Counted from the first letter of the stretch, positions 27,116 through 37,563 are shown. The stretch: DNA of 64,000 nucleotides from Paracoccus solventivorans (GCF_900142875.1 NZ_FRCK01000006.1:62001-126000), one strand, 5' to 3'. Notes: generated by a model not told the origin, from the sequence alone. Made by a program: numbers and translations.

Positions 27116-27733
27116 ATGCTGAACGATCTTCTGGCCCGGAACCGCGCCTGGTCGCAGGCGCGGCAATCCGAAGACCCCGATCACTTCGCCCGGCTCGCGG
27201 CCCTGCAGGCGCCGGATTACTTCTGGATCGGCTGCTCGGACAGCCGGGTGCCGGCGAATGTGGTCGCAGGGCTGCATCCGGGCGAGGTCTTCGTCCATCG
27301 CAACGTCGCCAATATCGTGCATTCGTCGGACATGAACCTGCTCGCCTCGCTCGAGTTCGCGGTCGAGGCGCTGAAGGTGCGCGAGATCATCGTCTGCGGC
27401 CATCACGGCTGCGGCGGGGTCAAGGCCGCGACCGAGGAGATTCCGCACGGCCTGACCGAGCACTGGATCGAGCCGATCCGCCGCCTTGCCCGCAGCTATG
27501 CCGTCGATCTCGCGCGCGAGCCGGGACCCGAGGCTCGGCTGGACCGCCTAGCCGAGTTGAACGTCGCCGAAGGCGTCCGCCGGGTCTGCGAGACGCCGAT
27601 CCTGCAACGCGCCTGGCGCCGCGGCGCCCCGATCCGCGTGCATGGGCTGATCTACGGCCTGAAGGACGGCCGTCTGCGCAACCTCGATTGCAGCATGGGT
27701 CCGGGGCATTTCCAGTGCGACAAGGCGAGCTGA
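27116..27733 (+). CDS. Beta-class carbonic anhydrase
   Basis: A 205-residue zinc enzyme interconverting CO2 and bicarbonate. The ligands are Cys40, His96 and Cys99, and the Asp42-Arg44 dyad lies in GCSDSR, with HHGCGG further on. No signal peptide. The ATG for MLNDLL has a weak AGGA site. It lies in the nar direction and could be read through from the nar operon; it is convergent with the ThDP gene, with 18 bp between stops and no terminator. Confidence 0.92.
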   Translation: MLNDLLARNRAWSQARQSEDPDHFARLAALQAPDYFWIGCSDSRVPANVVAGLHPGEVFVHRNVANIVHSSDMNLLASLEFAVEALKVREIIVCGHHGCGGVKAATEEIPHGLTEHWIEPIRRLARSYAVDLAREPGPEARLDRLAELNVAEGVRRVCETPILQRAWRRGAPIRVHGLIYGLKDGRLRNLDCSMGPGHFQCDKAS

Positions 27734-27751
27734 CCCGGCTGCGCAGGCCCG

Positions 27752-29407
27752 CTACCGCTTTGCCTCTGCCGCCGCGCGCATCTGGCTGAGGGTCTGGCGC
27801 GGGGTCAGCGCCTCGGGCGAGATGTCCAGATCCAGCACCGCCCCGCTGTCCGAGGCCAGCGCGCGGGCAAAGGCGGCGGGAAAATCCTCGGTCCGGGCCA
27901 CCCGTTCGGCGTGATAGCCATAGGCGCGGGCAAGCTGCACGAAATCGGGGTTCTCCATCGTCGTGCCCGAGACGCGGCCCGGATAGTTGCGTTCCTGATG
28001 GGCGCGGATGGTGCCGTAGATGCCGTTGTTCAGCAGCAGCACGATCGGCTGCGCCCCGGCCTGCATGGCGGTGCCAAGCTCCTGGCAGTTCATCTGGAAA
28101 TCGCCGTCGCCGGCGAAACAGACCACGGTGCGGCCGGGGAACGCCACCCTGGCGGCGATGGCGGCGGGCAGGCCATAGCCCATCGCCCCCGACTGCGGCG
28201 CCAGCAGTCGCGCCTGCGGGCCGAACTGGTAGAACTTGTTCGGCCAGACGGTGAAATTGCCCGCGCCATTGGTCAGGATCGCGTCTTCGGGCAGCAGCTC
28301 GCGCAGATGCGCCATGACCTGCGCCATGTCGACGGGCGAGGGTTGCGGCGGCGCGCTCAGGCTGTCCTCGAACCCCTGCCGGGCGCGGGCGCGCCAGTCG
28401 GCCCAGTTGCCGCGGACCGGGGCCAGGGCGGCGGCGAACTCGTTCGGTCCGGCGTGGATCCCGAGGGTCGGCTGATAGACCTTGCCGATTTCACGGTCCG
28501 AGCCGTGGACATGGATCAGCCGTTGCGCCGGCACCGGCACGTCAAGCAGCGTATAGCCGTCGGTGGTCATCTCGCCGAAGCGCAGGTTCACCGCCAGGAT
28601 CACGTCGGCCTCGGTCACCAGCGCGCGGACATGGGCGGGCATCCCCACCCCGGCCTCGCCCGCGTAGCAGGGCGAGAAATTGTCGAAGCTGTCCTGATAG
28701 CGGAAGGCCGCCACCACGGGGATGTCGCTGGCCTCGACGAAATCCTGCAGCGCGCGGCGGCCGGCGTCGGTCCAGTTGCAGCCGCCGACCATCAAGAGCG
28801 GCCGCGCGGCGTTTGCCAGCAGCGCCTGCGCCTCGGCCATCGCCGCGGCCGCGGGGGCGGGTTCGACGATGCGCGGGGGCGCAGTCAGCGGCGCGGTGGC
28901 GGTCGTCTCGGCCAGCATGTCCTCGGGCAGGGCGATCACCACCGGGCCGGGGCGGCCGGTGGTGGCGGTGACCCAGGCGCGGGCGAGGATTTCGGGGATA
29001 CGCTCGACCGAGTCGATCTCGACCGCCCATTTCGCCATGGTGCCATAGACGGCGCGATAGTCGAGTTCCTGGAACGCCTCGCGCCCCTTCATGTCGGTGC
29101 CGACCTGCCCCACGAACAGCAGCATCGGCGCGGAATCCTGCATTGCCGTATGCACCCCGATCGAGGCATTGGTGGCGCCCGGGCCGCGGGTGACGAAGCA
29201 CAGCCCCGGCTGCCCGGCCAGCTTGCCCCAGGCCGCGGCCATGAAGGCGGCGCCGCCCTCGTTCCGGCACAGCACGAAATCCAGCCGCCCGCGTGTATCG
29301 TGCAGCGCGTCGAGCACCGCCAGATAGCTTTCGCCCGGCACCCCGAACCCTACCCGCGCGCCCAGCGCCATCAGGCTTTCGACCAGAAGCCGCCCACCGT
29401 TCATCAT
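27752..29407 (-). CDS. Thiamine-diphosphate enzyme of the acetolactate synthase/benzoylformate decarboxylase family
   Basis: A 551-residue three-domain ThDP enzyme. The catalytic Glu50 is in RNEGGAAFM; the ThDP/Mg site starts with GDGDF and ends with LLNNG about 28 residues later. The central domain lacks clear evidence of FAD binding. The substrate cannot be read from sequence: 2-oxoacid decarboxylation or carboligation is expected. It lies last in the leftward catabolic row, 95 bp behind the FAD-linked dehydrogenase. Two ATGs in tandem (MM) start the protein; an ATG five codons upstream is also open. Confidence 0.8.
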   Translation of the reverse strand: MMNGGRLLVESLMALGARVGFGVPGESYLAVLDALHDTRGRLDFVLCRNEGGAAFMAAAWGKLAGQPGLCFVTRGPGATNASIGVHTAMQDSAPMLLFVGQVGTDMKGREAFQELDYRAVYGTMAKWAVEIDSVERIPEILARAWVTATTGRPGPVVIALPEDMLAETTATAPLTAPPRIVEPAPAAAAMAEAQALLANAARPLLMVGGCNWTDAGRRALQDFVEASDIPVVAAFRYQDSFDNFSPCYAGEAGVGMPAHVRALVTEADVILAVNLRFGEMTTDGYTLLDVPVPAQRLIHVHGSDREIGKVYQPTLGIHAGPNEFAAALAPVRGNWADWRARARQGFEDSLSAPPQPSPVDMAQVMAHLRELLPEDAILTNGAGNFTVWPNKFYQFGPQARLLAPQSGAMGYGLPAAIAARVAFPGRTVVCFAGDGDFQMNCQELGTAMQAGAQPIVLLLNNGIYGTIRAHQERNYPGRVSGTTMENPDFVQLARAYGYHAERVARTEDFPAAFARALASDSGAVLDLDISPEALTPRQTLSQMRAAAEAKR

Positions 29408-29502
29408 TCCCGCGCCCCCCATACAGATGGAAACGATCCTGACCCCGATACGATCCCGGGGAAACCAACTTCAACGGGCGACCGGCAAGTTTTCCTTGGC
29501 GG

Positions 29503-30921
29503 TCAGCCCTCGACCAGCACCCCGGGGTTGAGGACGCCGTCCGGGTCCAGCGCCTGTTTCAGCGCCCGCATCAGCCGGCGTTCCTCGGGCGGGCGCAGCG
29601 CGTCGGCCAGCGCGATCTTGGTCCGGCCCAGCCCGTGCTCGGCGGCGAAGCTGCCGCCCATCGCGGTCGCCAGCCGCGCCAGTTCCAGCCCCAGCGCGGC
29701 ATCAGTGCCGGCGAAACCGCCCGCGCCCTCGGGCGGGCTGAGGTTATAGTGGATGTTGCCGTCGCCGAGATGGCCGAAGGGGTTGATCCGCACCCCGGGC
29801 AGCAGCCCCTGACAGAGCGGCGCCGCCCGGGCCACGAACTCGGCGATCCGTCCCGGCGGCACCGCGATGTCGTGCTTGAGCTGCGGGCCGTCCAGCCGCT
29901 GCCCCTCGGGCTGTTCCTCGCGCAGCCGCCAGAAACCCGCGCGCTGCGCCTCGGACGCGGCCAGCGCGCCGTCCAGCACCAGCCCCTGCCCCATCCCCCA
30001 TTCCAGAACGCCCGCCAGAATGTCGTCGAGCGGCACCAGATCCGAGCCGCTGGCGACCTCGACCAGCACATAGGCGCCGCCCCGCGTGGCCAGCGGATAG
30101 GAAAGGCCCGGCAGATGTTTCAGCGCCAGTCCCAGCCCGAGGTCGGAGAAGAACTCGAGCCCGGTCAGGAACTCGCCCGCCTCGGCCCGCAGCCGGGTGC
30201 CCAAGGCGACCGCCGCCGCCAGGTCGGGCAGCGCCAGAAAGGCCGTCGCCCGCTGCCGGGGCGCGGGAAACAGCCCCAGCACCGCGCGGGTGACGATGCC
30301 CAGCGTGCCCTCGGCCCCCGCGAACAGCCGGCGCAGCTGATAGCCGGCATTGTCCTTTTGCACCGCGCGCAGCCCGTTCCAGATGCTGCCGTCGGGCAGC
30401 ACCACCTCAACCCCCAGCAGCAGGTCGCCCATCATCCCGAAGCGAAAGGCGTGGCTGCCGCCGGCGTTGGTGCCGATCAGCCCGCCGATCTGGGCTGAGC
30501 CCTCGGCGCCCAGATGCAGCGGGAACATCAGCCCGGTGCCGTCCAGCGCCTGATGCAGCGCCGCCAGCACCACCCCGGCCCCGACCTCGATCGAACCGCT
30601 GGCCGGGTCGGGCGGGCCGATCCCGGCCATGCGCGCCAGCGACAGGATCACCGCGCCCGGCCGCGCCGCGACCGCCGCGGCGCAAAGCCCGGTGTTGCCG
30701 CCCTGCGGCACCACCGCCACCCCGGCGGCGCGGCAGGCCCGCACCACCGCCGTCACCTCGGCCGTGGAACCGGGGCGCGCCACGCCCAGCGGCGGCACGC
30801 CGTGGCGGTCCAGCCAGTCGCGCTGCCAGGGCGCGGCGTCCTCGCCGGCGATCCAGCCGCGCGGGCCAAGCATCTCGGCAAACTGCCGCGCCAGATCGGC
30901 GGGATCGGGCATCCGAGTCAT
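29503..30921 (-). CDS. FAD-linked 2-hydroxyacid dehydrogenase (D-lactate/D-2-hydroxyglutarate type)
   Basis: A 472-residue FAD-oxidase: the FAD-binding loop VVPQGGNTGLC at about residues 70-80, GGLIGTNAGGSHAFRFG, and the C-terminal substrate and metal motifs HLGDGNIHYN and AAEHGLGRTK. Such enzymes oxidise a D-2-hydroxyacid to the 2-oxoacid. It starts three bases from the end of the ABC ATPase gene, so it belongs to the transport operon, and its 2-oxoacid product could feed the ThDP enzyme next door. Confidence 0.85.
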   Translation of the reverse strand: MTRMPDPADLARQFAEMLGPRGWIAGEDAAPWQRDWLDRHGVPPLGVARPGSTAEVTAVVRACRAAGVAVVPQGGNTGLCAAAVAARPGAVILSLARMAGIGPPDPASGSIEVGAGVVLAALHQALDGTGLMFPLHLGAEGSAQIGGLIGTNAGGSHAFRFGMMGDLLLGVEVVLPDGSIWNGLRAVQKDNAGYQLRRLFAGAEGTLGIVTRAVLGLFPAPRQRATAFLALPDLAAAVALGTRLRAEAGEFLTGLEFFSDLGLGLALKHLPGLSYPLATRGGAYVLVEVASGSDLVPLDDILAGVLEWGMGQGLVLDGALAASEAQRAGFWRLREEQPEGQRLDGPQLKHDIAVPPGRIAEFVARAAPLCQGLLPGVRINPFGHLGDGNIHYNLSPPEGAGGFAGTDAALGLELARLATAMGGSFAAEHGLGRTKIALADALRPPEERRLMRALKQALDPDGVLNPGVLVEG

Positions 30922-30924
30922 CGC

Positions 30925-31683
30925 CTAATGACCCAGCACCTGCGACAGGAACTGTTTCGTGCGGTCACTTGATGGCGACTGGAAGAAGGTCTCGGGATCG
31001 GCCTCCTCGACGATCTCGCCCGCGTCCATGAAGATCACCCGGTCGGCGACGCGGCGGGCAAAGCCCATCTCGTGGGTGACGCAGATCATCGTCCGCCCCT
31101 CGGACGCTAGATGCACCATCACGTCCAGCACCTCGGAAATCATCTCGGGGTCCAGCGCCGAGGTGGGCTCGTCGAACAGCAGGATCTCCGGCTCCATGCA
31201 CAGCGAGCGGGCGATGGCGACACGCTGCTGCTGGCCGCCGGACAGCTGGCCGGGGTATTTCAGCGCCTGTTCCGGGATGCGGACCTTTTCCAGATAGCGC
31301 ATCGCCGCCGCCTCGGCCTGCGCACGCGGGGTCTTGCGCACCAGCATCGGCGCCAGCACGCAGTTTTCCAGCACGGTCATATGCGGGAACAGGTTGAAAT
31401 GCTGGAACACCATCCCGACCTCGCGCCGGATCCCGTCGATGCTGGCCACGTCGTCGTTCAGTTCCGTCCCCAGCACGGTGATCTGGCCCGAGTTATGTTC
31501 CTCCAGCCGGTTGATACAGCGGATCATCGTGGATTTTCCCGACCCGGACGGCCCGCAGACCACCACTTTTTCGCCGCGGTGGACGGTCAGGTGGATGTTC
31601 TTCAGCGCGTGGAAATGCCCATAGAACTTGTTCATCCCGTTGATCTGGACCGCGGGAACATTCGTCGGATGCGTATCTGCCAT
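30925..31683 (-). CDS. aapP: Polar amino-acid ABC transporter ATP-binding protein (AapP/BztD-like)
   Basis: A 252-residue ATPase with Walker [10 protein letters not shown], signature LSGGQQQR, Walker [12 protein letters not shown] and the H-loop THEMGF. It energises the two permeases encoded just before it. I chose MADTHP as the start; the longer frame runs back into the permease gene. Confidence 0.93.
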   Translation of the reverse strand: MADTHPTNVPAVQINGMNKFYGHFHALKNIHLTVHRGEKVVVCGPSGSGKSTMIRCINRLEEHNSGQITVLGTELNDDVASIDGIRREVGMVFQHFNLFPHMTVLENCVLAPMLVRKTPRAQAEAAAMRYLEKVRIPEQALKYPGQLSGGQQQRVAIARSLCMEPEILLFDEPTSALDPEMISEVLDVMVHLASEGRTMICVTHEMGFARRVADRVIFMDAGEIVEEADPETFFQSPSSDRTKQFLSQVLGH

Positions 31684-31694
31684 TCCTGTGATCC

Positions 31695-32780
31695 TTATCG
31701 AGAGCTGATCGCCATGCGCCGTTCCAGATAGGCGCCATAGCGGGACAGGCTGTATGTAAAGACGAAATAGATTAGGGCGATGAAGGCGTAGACCTCGCGA
31801 TAGGCAAAGGTCCATTCGCCGGTGCCATAGGCGGCGTTCCCCGAGGCGAGGATTTCAAAGAACCCGACCACGATCACCAGCGAGGTTTCCTTGAACCCGA
31901 TCACGAACTGGTTGATCGTCGCCGGCAGCGCGTTGCGCATCGCCTGCGGCAGCAGGATCTTGCCCACGCGGTGCCAGTAACCGATCCCCAGCGCCATCGC
32001 GGCCTCTTCCTGGCCGCGGGGCACGCCCTGCAGGCCCCCGCGGATGATTTCGGCCTGATAGGCGGCAAAGAACAGCCCTGCGCCGAACACCACCCGGTAA
32101 AGCTTGCCGGTCTGCAGCCAGCCCGGCAGCATGAACGGCACCACCACCGCAAAGGCGAACAGGATCGCCAGCAGCGGCAGCGACCGCACCGCGTCGATCA
32201 GCAGCCCCGTCCCGCGCGAGATCACCGGCAGATTGGACCGGCGCAGCAGCGCCAGCACGATCGACAGCGGAAACCCGATCAGGCAGGTGGCGACAAAGAT
32301 GAACAGAGTCAGCGCCAGCCCGCCCCATTGCTCCTCGCCCACATAGCGCAGGCCCAGAACACCGCCTTTCATCAGGATGTAATAGATCGCGGTGCCGACG
32401 ATCCAGACCGCCGCCAGCCGCCACGGCCGCCAGAAGGACGGGATGCAGCTCAGCACGATCATCGCCACCACGGCGACGCAGGCCAGCGCCGACCGCCATT
32501 GCTCGGCGTATGGGTAAAGCCCGAAGAAGATGATCCGCCAGCGATTGGCGATCACCGACCAGCACGCACCCCCCGCGGCACGGCAATCGGCAGCGCTGCC
32601 ATCCGCGCCGAACACCGCCGACAGGAACGCCCAGTTCAGCAGCTTCCACAGGATCAGCGCCAGCAGCCCCGCCGAAACCACCGAGACGAGCCCCTGCAAC
32701 GGGGTCGGGAAATAGCGCTTGCGCAGCATCTGGACCCGACCGGGGGGCGCCACCGCGGCAGAGTTGGCAAGAGTGTTCAT
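31695..32780 (-). CDS. aapM: Polar amino-acid ABC transporter permease (AapM/BztC-like)
   Basis: A 361-residue permease with about eight helices. The EAA loop ([25 protein letters not shown]) contacts the ATPase. The long N-terminal part with an extra periplasmic loop is characteristic of the Aap/Bzt permeases rather than of the shorter HisM type. Confidence 0.9.
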   Translation of the reverse strand: MNTLANSAAVAPPGRVQMLRKRYFPTPLQGLVSVVSAGLLALILWKLLNWAFLSAVFGADGSAADCRAAGGACWSVIANRWRIIFFGLYPYAEQWRSALACVAVVAMIVLSCIPSFWRPWRLAAVWIVGTAIYYILMKGGVLGLRYVGEEQWGGLALTLFIFVATCLIGFPLSIVLALLRRSNLPVISRGTGLLIDAVRSLPLLAILFAFAVVVPFMLPGWLQTGKLYRVVFGAGLFFAAYQAEIIRGGLQGVPRGQEEAAMALGIGYWHRVGKILLPQAMRNALPATINQFVIGFKETSLVIVVGFFEILASGNAAYGTGEWTFAYREVYAFIALIYFVFTYSLSRYGAYLERRMAISSR

Positions 32781-32783
32781 CCA

Positions 32784-33947
32784 TCAGCTCCGCAGTTGGT
32801 TGCCCTTGAGCGCGATGGCCCGATTGATCCGGTTGAAGATCGCCGCAATGCTGAGATTGATCGCCAGAAAGCCCGCCATCAGGATCCCGATCGCCTCCAG
32901 CGTCTGGCCCGACTGGTTGATGGTGACCGCAACGATCATGAAGAAATCGGTAAAGCCGACGGCGATGCCCAGCGTCGTGGCCTTGATCAGCCAGATATAC
33001 TGGTTGGCCAGGATCGGCAGCATCGCGCGCAGCGCCAGCGGCAGGCGGATGCGGCTGAAGGTCTGCCACGGCGACAGGCCCAGCGAATGCGCGGCCTCGG
33101 TCTGGCCCTTGCCCACCGCCTTGAAGCCGCCGCGGACGATCTCGCCGATATAGGCGCCGCCGTAGATGCCGATGGCGACCAGCAGCGCCGAGAATTCGGG
33201 CGAGACGCGCAGCCCGCCGCGCAGGTTCAGCCCCTGCAACAGCGGCGCGTCGATCAGCGGGCTGCCCGGCGTGCGCCCCAGCAGCAAGATCGCCGCCGCC
33301 AGCAGCAGCCCGCCCGCCAGCACCCTCCAGACCAGCGCGCCGCGCTGCTCGGGCGGGGTCGCCAGCCGGCGGGTGGTGCGCAGCCACAGGGGCAGCGCCA
33401 ATGCCGCAAGGGCCGCCACGGCCGCGGCGAACACATGCCAGCCGCCGACATTCAGCGCCGGCATGTAGACGCCGCGGTTCGACAGTACCAGCGGGCCAAA
33501 GTCGATGGCGTTGCGCGGCGAAGGCAGGTTCGTCACCAGCGCATACCAGAAGAACACCTGCAGGATCAGCGGGATGTTGCGGAAGAAATCGACATAGAGC
33601 CGCCCCAGCAGCTGCAGCAGCTCGTTCGACGAGGTGCGCGCGATCCCGACCAGCCCGCCGATCAGGGTCGCCAGCACCAGCCCCAGCGTGCCCAGGAACA
33701 GCGTGTTCACGATGCCGATCACGAAGAACCACCAGTAGGGATCGTTCGGCGAGGCCGGCAGCAGCGAGAAATTGACATCCCAGCCGGTGGATTTCTGCAG
33801 GAAGCCAAAGCCGGACACGACATTCTGCGACGACAGCGCCTGCTGGGCGTTGCGCCAGCCGCCGACGACGACGACCAGCACCACCGCCACGAACAGCGCC
33901 TGCAACAGGATGTTGCGGACCTTCTGGTGTCGCAGGATTCGGATCAT
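32784..33947 (-). CDS. aapQ: Polar amino-acid ABC transporter permease (AapQ/BztB-like)
   Basis: A 387-residue permease with the EAA loop (GQTEAAHSLGLSPWQTFSRIRLP) and a large periplasmic insertion between helices, like AapQ. It is the first permease gene, four bases before aapM, and lies 64 bp behind aapJ with a strong hairpin between. Confidence 0.9.
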   Translation of the reverse strand: MIRILRHQKVRNILLQALFVAVVLVVVVGGWRNAQQALSSQNVVSGFGFLQKSTGWDVNFSLLPASPNDPYWWFFVIGIVNTLFLGTLGLVLATLIGGLVGIARTSSNELLQLLGRLYVDFFRNIPLILQVFFWYALVTNLPSPRNAIDFGPLVLSNRGVYMPALNVGGWHVFAAAVAALAALALPLWLRTTRRLATPPEQRGALVWRVLAGGLLLAAAILLLGRTPGSPLIDAPLLQGLNLRGGLRVSPEFSALLVAIGIYGGAYIGEIVRGGFKAVGKGQTEAAHSLGLSPWQTFSRIRLPLALRAMLPILANQYIWLIKATTLGIAVGFTDFFMIVAVTINQSGQTLEAIGILMAGFLAINLSIAAIFNRINRAIALKGNQLRS

Positions 33948-33975
33948 GGGCCCGACCTTTCCCCGGAAAACATGG

Positions 33976-34005
33976 GCGCCCCGCCGCGACCGGCGGGCGG
34001 GGCGC
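33976..34005 (-). terminator. Hairpin between aapJ and aapQ (partial terminator or mRNA stabiliser)
   Basis: Perfect 10-bp arms GCGCCCCGCC and GGCGGGGCGC with a 10-base loop, right after the aapJ stop. Only a weak T-run follows, so it probably lowers permease expression relative to the binding protein instead of stopping transcription fully. Confidence 0.6.
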
Positions 34006-34011
34006 AGCCGA

Positions 34012-35046
34012 TCAGTCGATCAGATAGGGGTAGAGCACGCCCCCGTCCTTCCACAGCGCGGTCATTTCCCGGTCCATCTTGTAGGGCGAGCCCTGGCCCA
34101 GGTTGCGGTCGAAGATCTCCGCGTAATTGCCCATCTGCTTGATGACGTTATAGGCCCAGTCGTCGGTCAGCCCCAGCGGCGTGCCCATGCCGGGGTTCAC
34201 GCCCAGGAACTTGGCGACCTCGGGGCTGGGCGGGTCCGCCTTGATCTCGTCGACGTTCTCCGAGGTGATCCCCTCCTGCTCGGCGAACCACAGCGCCGAC
34301 AGGGTCCAGTTGGCGATATCGACCCAGTTGTCGTCGCCCGGGCGCATCACGATCACCTCGGGCTCAAGCGCCAGCACGTCGGGCAGGATGTCGTGTTCGT
34401 CGACATTGCCCTTGGCGGCGCGGGCAATCGCCAGCACCGGGCCCCATTGCGTGTAGAGATCGCAGCGCCCCGAGAAATAGGCCTGTTCCAGTTCCTCGGT
34501 CTTTTCGATCAGCACCGGCTCGAGCTTCACCCCCAGCTTTTCCGAGTAGGAGGCGATCTGCTGCTGCTGCGTGGTGCCGGCGGGGATGCAGATGGTGCCG
34601 CCGTCGGCGTCGGCCAGCGAGGTCAGCCCCAGCGACTTGTGCGCCATGATCTTGGTGGTGCCGAGGTAATAGGACAGCGAGAATTGCAGCCCCAGCTCGG
34701 CATCGCGGCTGAGCGTCGCGCCCGAGGCCTTGACCACCAGATCGACCTCGCCCGATTGCAGGGCGGGCCAGCGCTGCGCCCAGCTGATCGGGATGATCGT
34801 GGCCTTGGCCGGATCGCCCAGCACCGCGGTGGCGACCGCCCGGCACAGGTCGATATCGAGCCCCGTCCAGGCACCCTTGTCGTCCACCTCGGCAAAGCCG
34901 AGATACGAGCCGTCATGGCCGGTGCACAGCAGCGTGCCGCGGTCCTTGACCGTTTTCAGCGTCGGCCCGCCCTGCTGCGCATTGGCCGCACCGGCGGCGA
35001 TCAGCGCGATGGCTGCCGCACCAAGACCATATCTGACGTGTTTCAT
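34012..35046 (-). CDS. aapJ: Periplasmic polar amino-acid binding protein (AapJ/BztA-like)
   Basis: A 344-residue precursor with a Sec signal peptide (MKHVRYGLGAAAIALIAAGA, cleavage after ANA). The SBP type 3 fold is visible (GAWTGLDIDLCRAVATAVLG, then WAQRWPALQSGEVDLVV). A GGGAGGAG ribosome site precedes the ATG. The related transporters take up a range of L-amino acids, especially acidic and polar ones. A LysR gene lies 77 bp upstream on the same strand. Confidence 0.92.
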   Translation of the reverse strand: MKHVRYGLGAAAIALIAAGAANAQQGGPTLKTVKDRGTLLCTGHDGSYLGFAEVDDKGAWTGLDIDLCRAVATAVLGDPAKATIIPISWAQRWPALQSGEVDLVVKASGATLSRDAELGLQFSLSYYLGTTKIMAHKSLGLTSLADADGGTICIPAGTTQQQQIASYSEKLGVKLEPVLIEKTEELEQAYFSGRCDLYTQWGPVLAIARAAKGNVDEHDILPDVLALEPEVIVMRPGDDNWVDIANWTLSALWFAEQEGITSENVDEIKADPPSPEVAKFLGVNPGMGTPLGLTDDWAYNVIKQMGNYAEIFDRNLGQGSPYKMDREMTALWKDGGVLYPYLID

Positions 35047-35123
35047 CTGGTTCTCCTCCCATTGTTTTTCGGTGTTCAGATGTTGTTGCGGGGCCGCCTC
35101 CACCCGCGGCCCGCGTGTCGGGG

Positions 35124-36071
35124 TCAGCGCCCCGAGACCACCCGCAGGTGGGATTTCGGGGCAGGCCCGCTTTTCCAGTCCTGGCCGACCAGCCAGCGAT
35201 GCAGCGCCGCCACCGGCCGCAGCCGCAGATGCCCGCGCGGCACCACCAGGTAGAAGCCGGGCACGTCCTCGGGGGGCATTCCTTCCAGCGCGTCCATGCC
35301 CAGCGGCGCGACCAGGGCGCCGCTTTGCAGGTCGGCTTCGGCATCGGGGACCGAAACCAGCCCGACGCCGATCCCCTGCAGGGTCGCGCGGCGCATCGAG
35401 GCGGCGTCGTCAAAGCCGATGCTGCCGTCGCGCCCGGCGTTGTCCACGCCCAGATGGCGCAGGATGTCGTTCCAGAACCGCTTGGATTTCACCGTGTCCA
35501 GCAACGTGAAGCGGATCAGGTCCTGCGGGCTGCGGATCTGCGCGCCCAGCTCGGGGGTGCAGCAGATGATCTTGGGGTCGGTGACCAGCAGCTCGGACTG
35601 GTAGTCGCCCCAGCTGCCGTAGCCCCACTGGATCGCCATGTCGATGTCGTCGCGGGCGAAATCGGGCATGTCGACCATGGTGGTCAGCCGCAGGTCGGCG
35701 CCGGCCAGCACCTCGCGCACATTGGCCAGGCGCTGCACCAGATAGTTGGTGGCGAACCACGGGCTGGTGTTCAGCTTCACCACCTCGCGATAGGGGCCGC
35801 CGGTCACCCGCATCACCCCCTCGGCCAGCTCGCGGAACCCGGCCTCGACATGCTCGGCCAGCACCAGCGCGGATTCGGTCGGCTCGATGGCGCGGCCCTT
35901 GCGTTCGAACAGGGTGATCTGCAGGCATTCCTCCAGCAGCTTGATCTGCTGGCCCACCGCCTGCGGCGACACCAGCAGCTCCTCGGCGGCGCGGCGCAGG
36001 CTTTTGTGGCGCGCGACCGCGTGGAACGCCTTGAGCGCATTCAGCGGGGGAAGTCGCAGTTTTCCGTTCAT
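35124..36071 (-). CDS. LysR-family regulator, GcvA-like subgroup
   Basis: A 315-residue regulator: N-terminal winged helix (LNALKAFHAVARHKSLRRAAEELLVSPQAV) and a periplasmic-binding-like effector domain. The effector half carries the IQWGYG and VPRGHLRLRPVAALHRWL blocks that resemble GcvA-type proteins. It lies between the SDR pair and the aap genes, all leftwards, so it probably controls the transporter or the whole row. No divergent target is present. Confidence 0.85.
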   Translation of the reverse strand: MNGKLRLPPLNALKAFHAVARHKSLRRAAEELLVSPQAVGQQIKLLEECLQITLFERKGRAIEPTESALVLAEHVEAGFRELAEGVMRVTGGPYREVVKLNTSPWFATNYLVQRLANVREVLAGADLRLTTMVDMPDFARDDIDMAIQWGYGSWGDYQSELLVTDPKIICCTPELGAQIRSPQDLIRFTLLDTVKSKRFWNDILRHLGVDNAGRDGSIGFDDAASMRRATLQGIGVGLVSVPDAEADLQSGALVAPLGMDALEGMPPEDVPGFYLVVPRGHLRLRPVAALHRWLVGQDWKSGPAPKSHLRVVSGR

Positions 36072-36107
36072 CTTCGCGGCCTCCTTTCGCGGTCGGCCCT
36101 GGTTGGG

Positions 36108-36857
36108 TCAGGCGTAGATATAGCCGCCGGACACGATCACGTTTTCGCCGGTCATGTAGCTGTTGCGCGGACCGCCGGTCATCAGCACCCATTCCGCGAT
36201 CTCGGCCGGCTGCGCGCCGCGGCCCAGCGGGCTGGCCTTGGCAAGTTCGTCCAGAAAGCCCAGCTGCCTTGCGCGTTCGGTCGCCATCCCGGCGGGCGCG
36301 ACCGAGTTCACCAGGATCCCGTCCGGCGCGACGTGATGCGCGAAGGACCGGGTCAGGCTGACCACCGCAGCCTTGGTGGCGGCATAATGGGCATTCTGCG
36401 GATGCGCCTTGAACGCATCGACCGAGGTCAGGTTGACGATCCGGCCCCGGACCTCGGCTTTCGGCTCCTGCTCGCGCATGTGGCGCACGGCGGCGACCAT
36501 CATGTGATAAGTGCCCTTGACGTTCACGGCGTTCGAGGCGTCCCATTCCTCGTCGGTAATCTCAAGGATCGGGCGGCGCGGATAGATCGCGGCGCAGTTG
36601 ATCAGCGTGTCGACGCGGCCGAGCTGCCCCGCGATCTCGTCAAAGGCCGCGTGGCACTGGGGCCCGTGGCGGATGTCGGCCGCCGCCGCCGCCACCGGCA
36701 GCCCACGATCGCGGGCGGGTTGCAGCGCGGCGTCGGCCGCGTCGCGGTCCAGGTCGATGATGCCCAGGGCAGAGGCGCCAGCGTCCACCGCCATCCGGGC
36801 CAGCAGCGCGCCAAGCCCGGCGGCGCCACCGACGATCACCACGGAAAGGTCCTTCAT
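36108..36857 (-). CDS. Short-chain dehydrogenase/reductase 1
   Basis: A 249-residue NAD(P)-dependent SDR. The cofactor motif is GGAAGLG near residue 11, IIDLD follows the second strand, and the active site has Ser in NLTSVDAF and YAATK. An acidic Asp after the second strand favours NAD. The substrate is unknown; by context it is a hydroxy or keto intermediate of the island. The next SDR gene ends four bases before its start. Confidence 0.85.
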   Translation of the reverse strand: MKDLSVVIVGGAAGLGALLARMAVDAGASALGIIDLDRDAADAALQPARDRGLPVAAAAADIRHGPQCHAAFDEIAGQLGRVDTLINCAAIYPRRPILEITDEEWDASNAVNVKGTYHMMVAAVRHMREQEPKAEVRGRIVNLTSVDAFKAHPQNAHYAATKAAVVSLTRSFAHHVAPDGILVNSVAPAGMATERARQLGFLDELAKASPLGRGAQPAEIAEWVLMTGGPRNSYMTGENVIVSGGYIYA

Positions 36858-36861
36858 GTTC

Positions 36862-37563
36862 TCACCTGCTGACTGGAGTTGCGGGCCGCGTCGGCATGAT
36901 GTCGAAGCGGGTCACGTCGGCCCATTCGGGCAGTTCCACGACCGCGCGCACCATCCGGGCCACGTCCTCGGGCTGCACCGACTTCGAGGCGTACATCGCG
37001 GCCCGGGCCTCGGGGTCGAGGATATGCTGGTAAAGCGCGGTCTCGACCCGGCCGGGGACGATCTCGGTCACCCTTATGCCGTGCGGCGCCAGATCGGCGC
37101 GCAGCGCCGCGGCAAAGCCGGAAATCCCGGCCTTGGTGGCGGAATAGACCGCCATGTTCGGGAAGGCGGCGTGGCCGGCGGCCGAGCCGGTGAAGATCAC
37201 ATGCCCGCTGCCGCGTTCGCGCATCTGCGGGACCGCCAGCCGGGTCAGCGCCACCACCGCCGACAGGTTGACCGCGATGGCGGCGTCGATGTCGGCCAGC
37301 TCGGCGTCGGCGAAATTGGCCAGTGGAGGCATGATCCCGGCGTTGTTCACCAGCAGGTCGATGCGCAGCCCCGACAGCGCCTGCCGCACCGCGTTACGGT
37401 CGGTCACGTCCAGCACCAGCGGGGTGATGCCGTCCGCGGCCAGCGCCTGCAGCGCCGCGGCCGAGCGCCCGGCGGCGACCACCTCGTAGCCCGCCCGGGA
37501 AAGTTCCAGCGCGATGGCGCGGCCGATGCCGCTTGTTGCACCCGTAACGAAGGCTGTCTTCAT
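36862..37563 (-). CDS. Short-chain dehydrogenase/reductase 2
   Basis: A 233-residue SDR with TGATSGIG at residues 7-14, NNAG, and the active site YSATK preceded by FTGSAAG. AAGRS after the second strand suggests NADP use. It resembles the NADP-dependent serine/3-hydroxy-acid dehydrogenase type (YdfG-like), but the resemblance is weak. It precedes SDR 1 by four bases, so the two are co-expressed. Confidence 0.83.
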   Translation of the reverse strand: MKTAFVTGATSGIGRAIALELSRAGYEVVAAGRSAAALQALAADGITPLVLDVTDRNAVRQALSGLRIDLLVNNAGIMPPLANFADAELADIDAAIAVNLSAVVALTRLAVPQMRERGSGHVIFTGSAAGHAAFPNMAVYSATKAGISGFAAALRADLAPHGIRVTEIVPGRVETALYQHILDPEARAAMYASKSVQPEDVARMVRAVVELPEWADVTRFDIMPTRPATPVSR

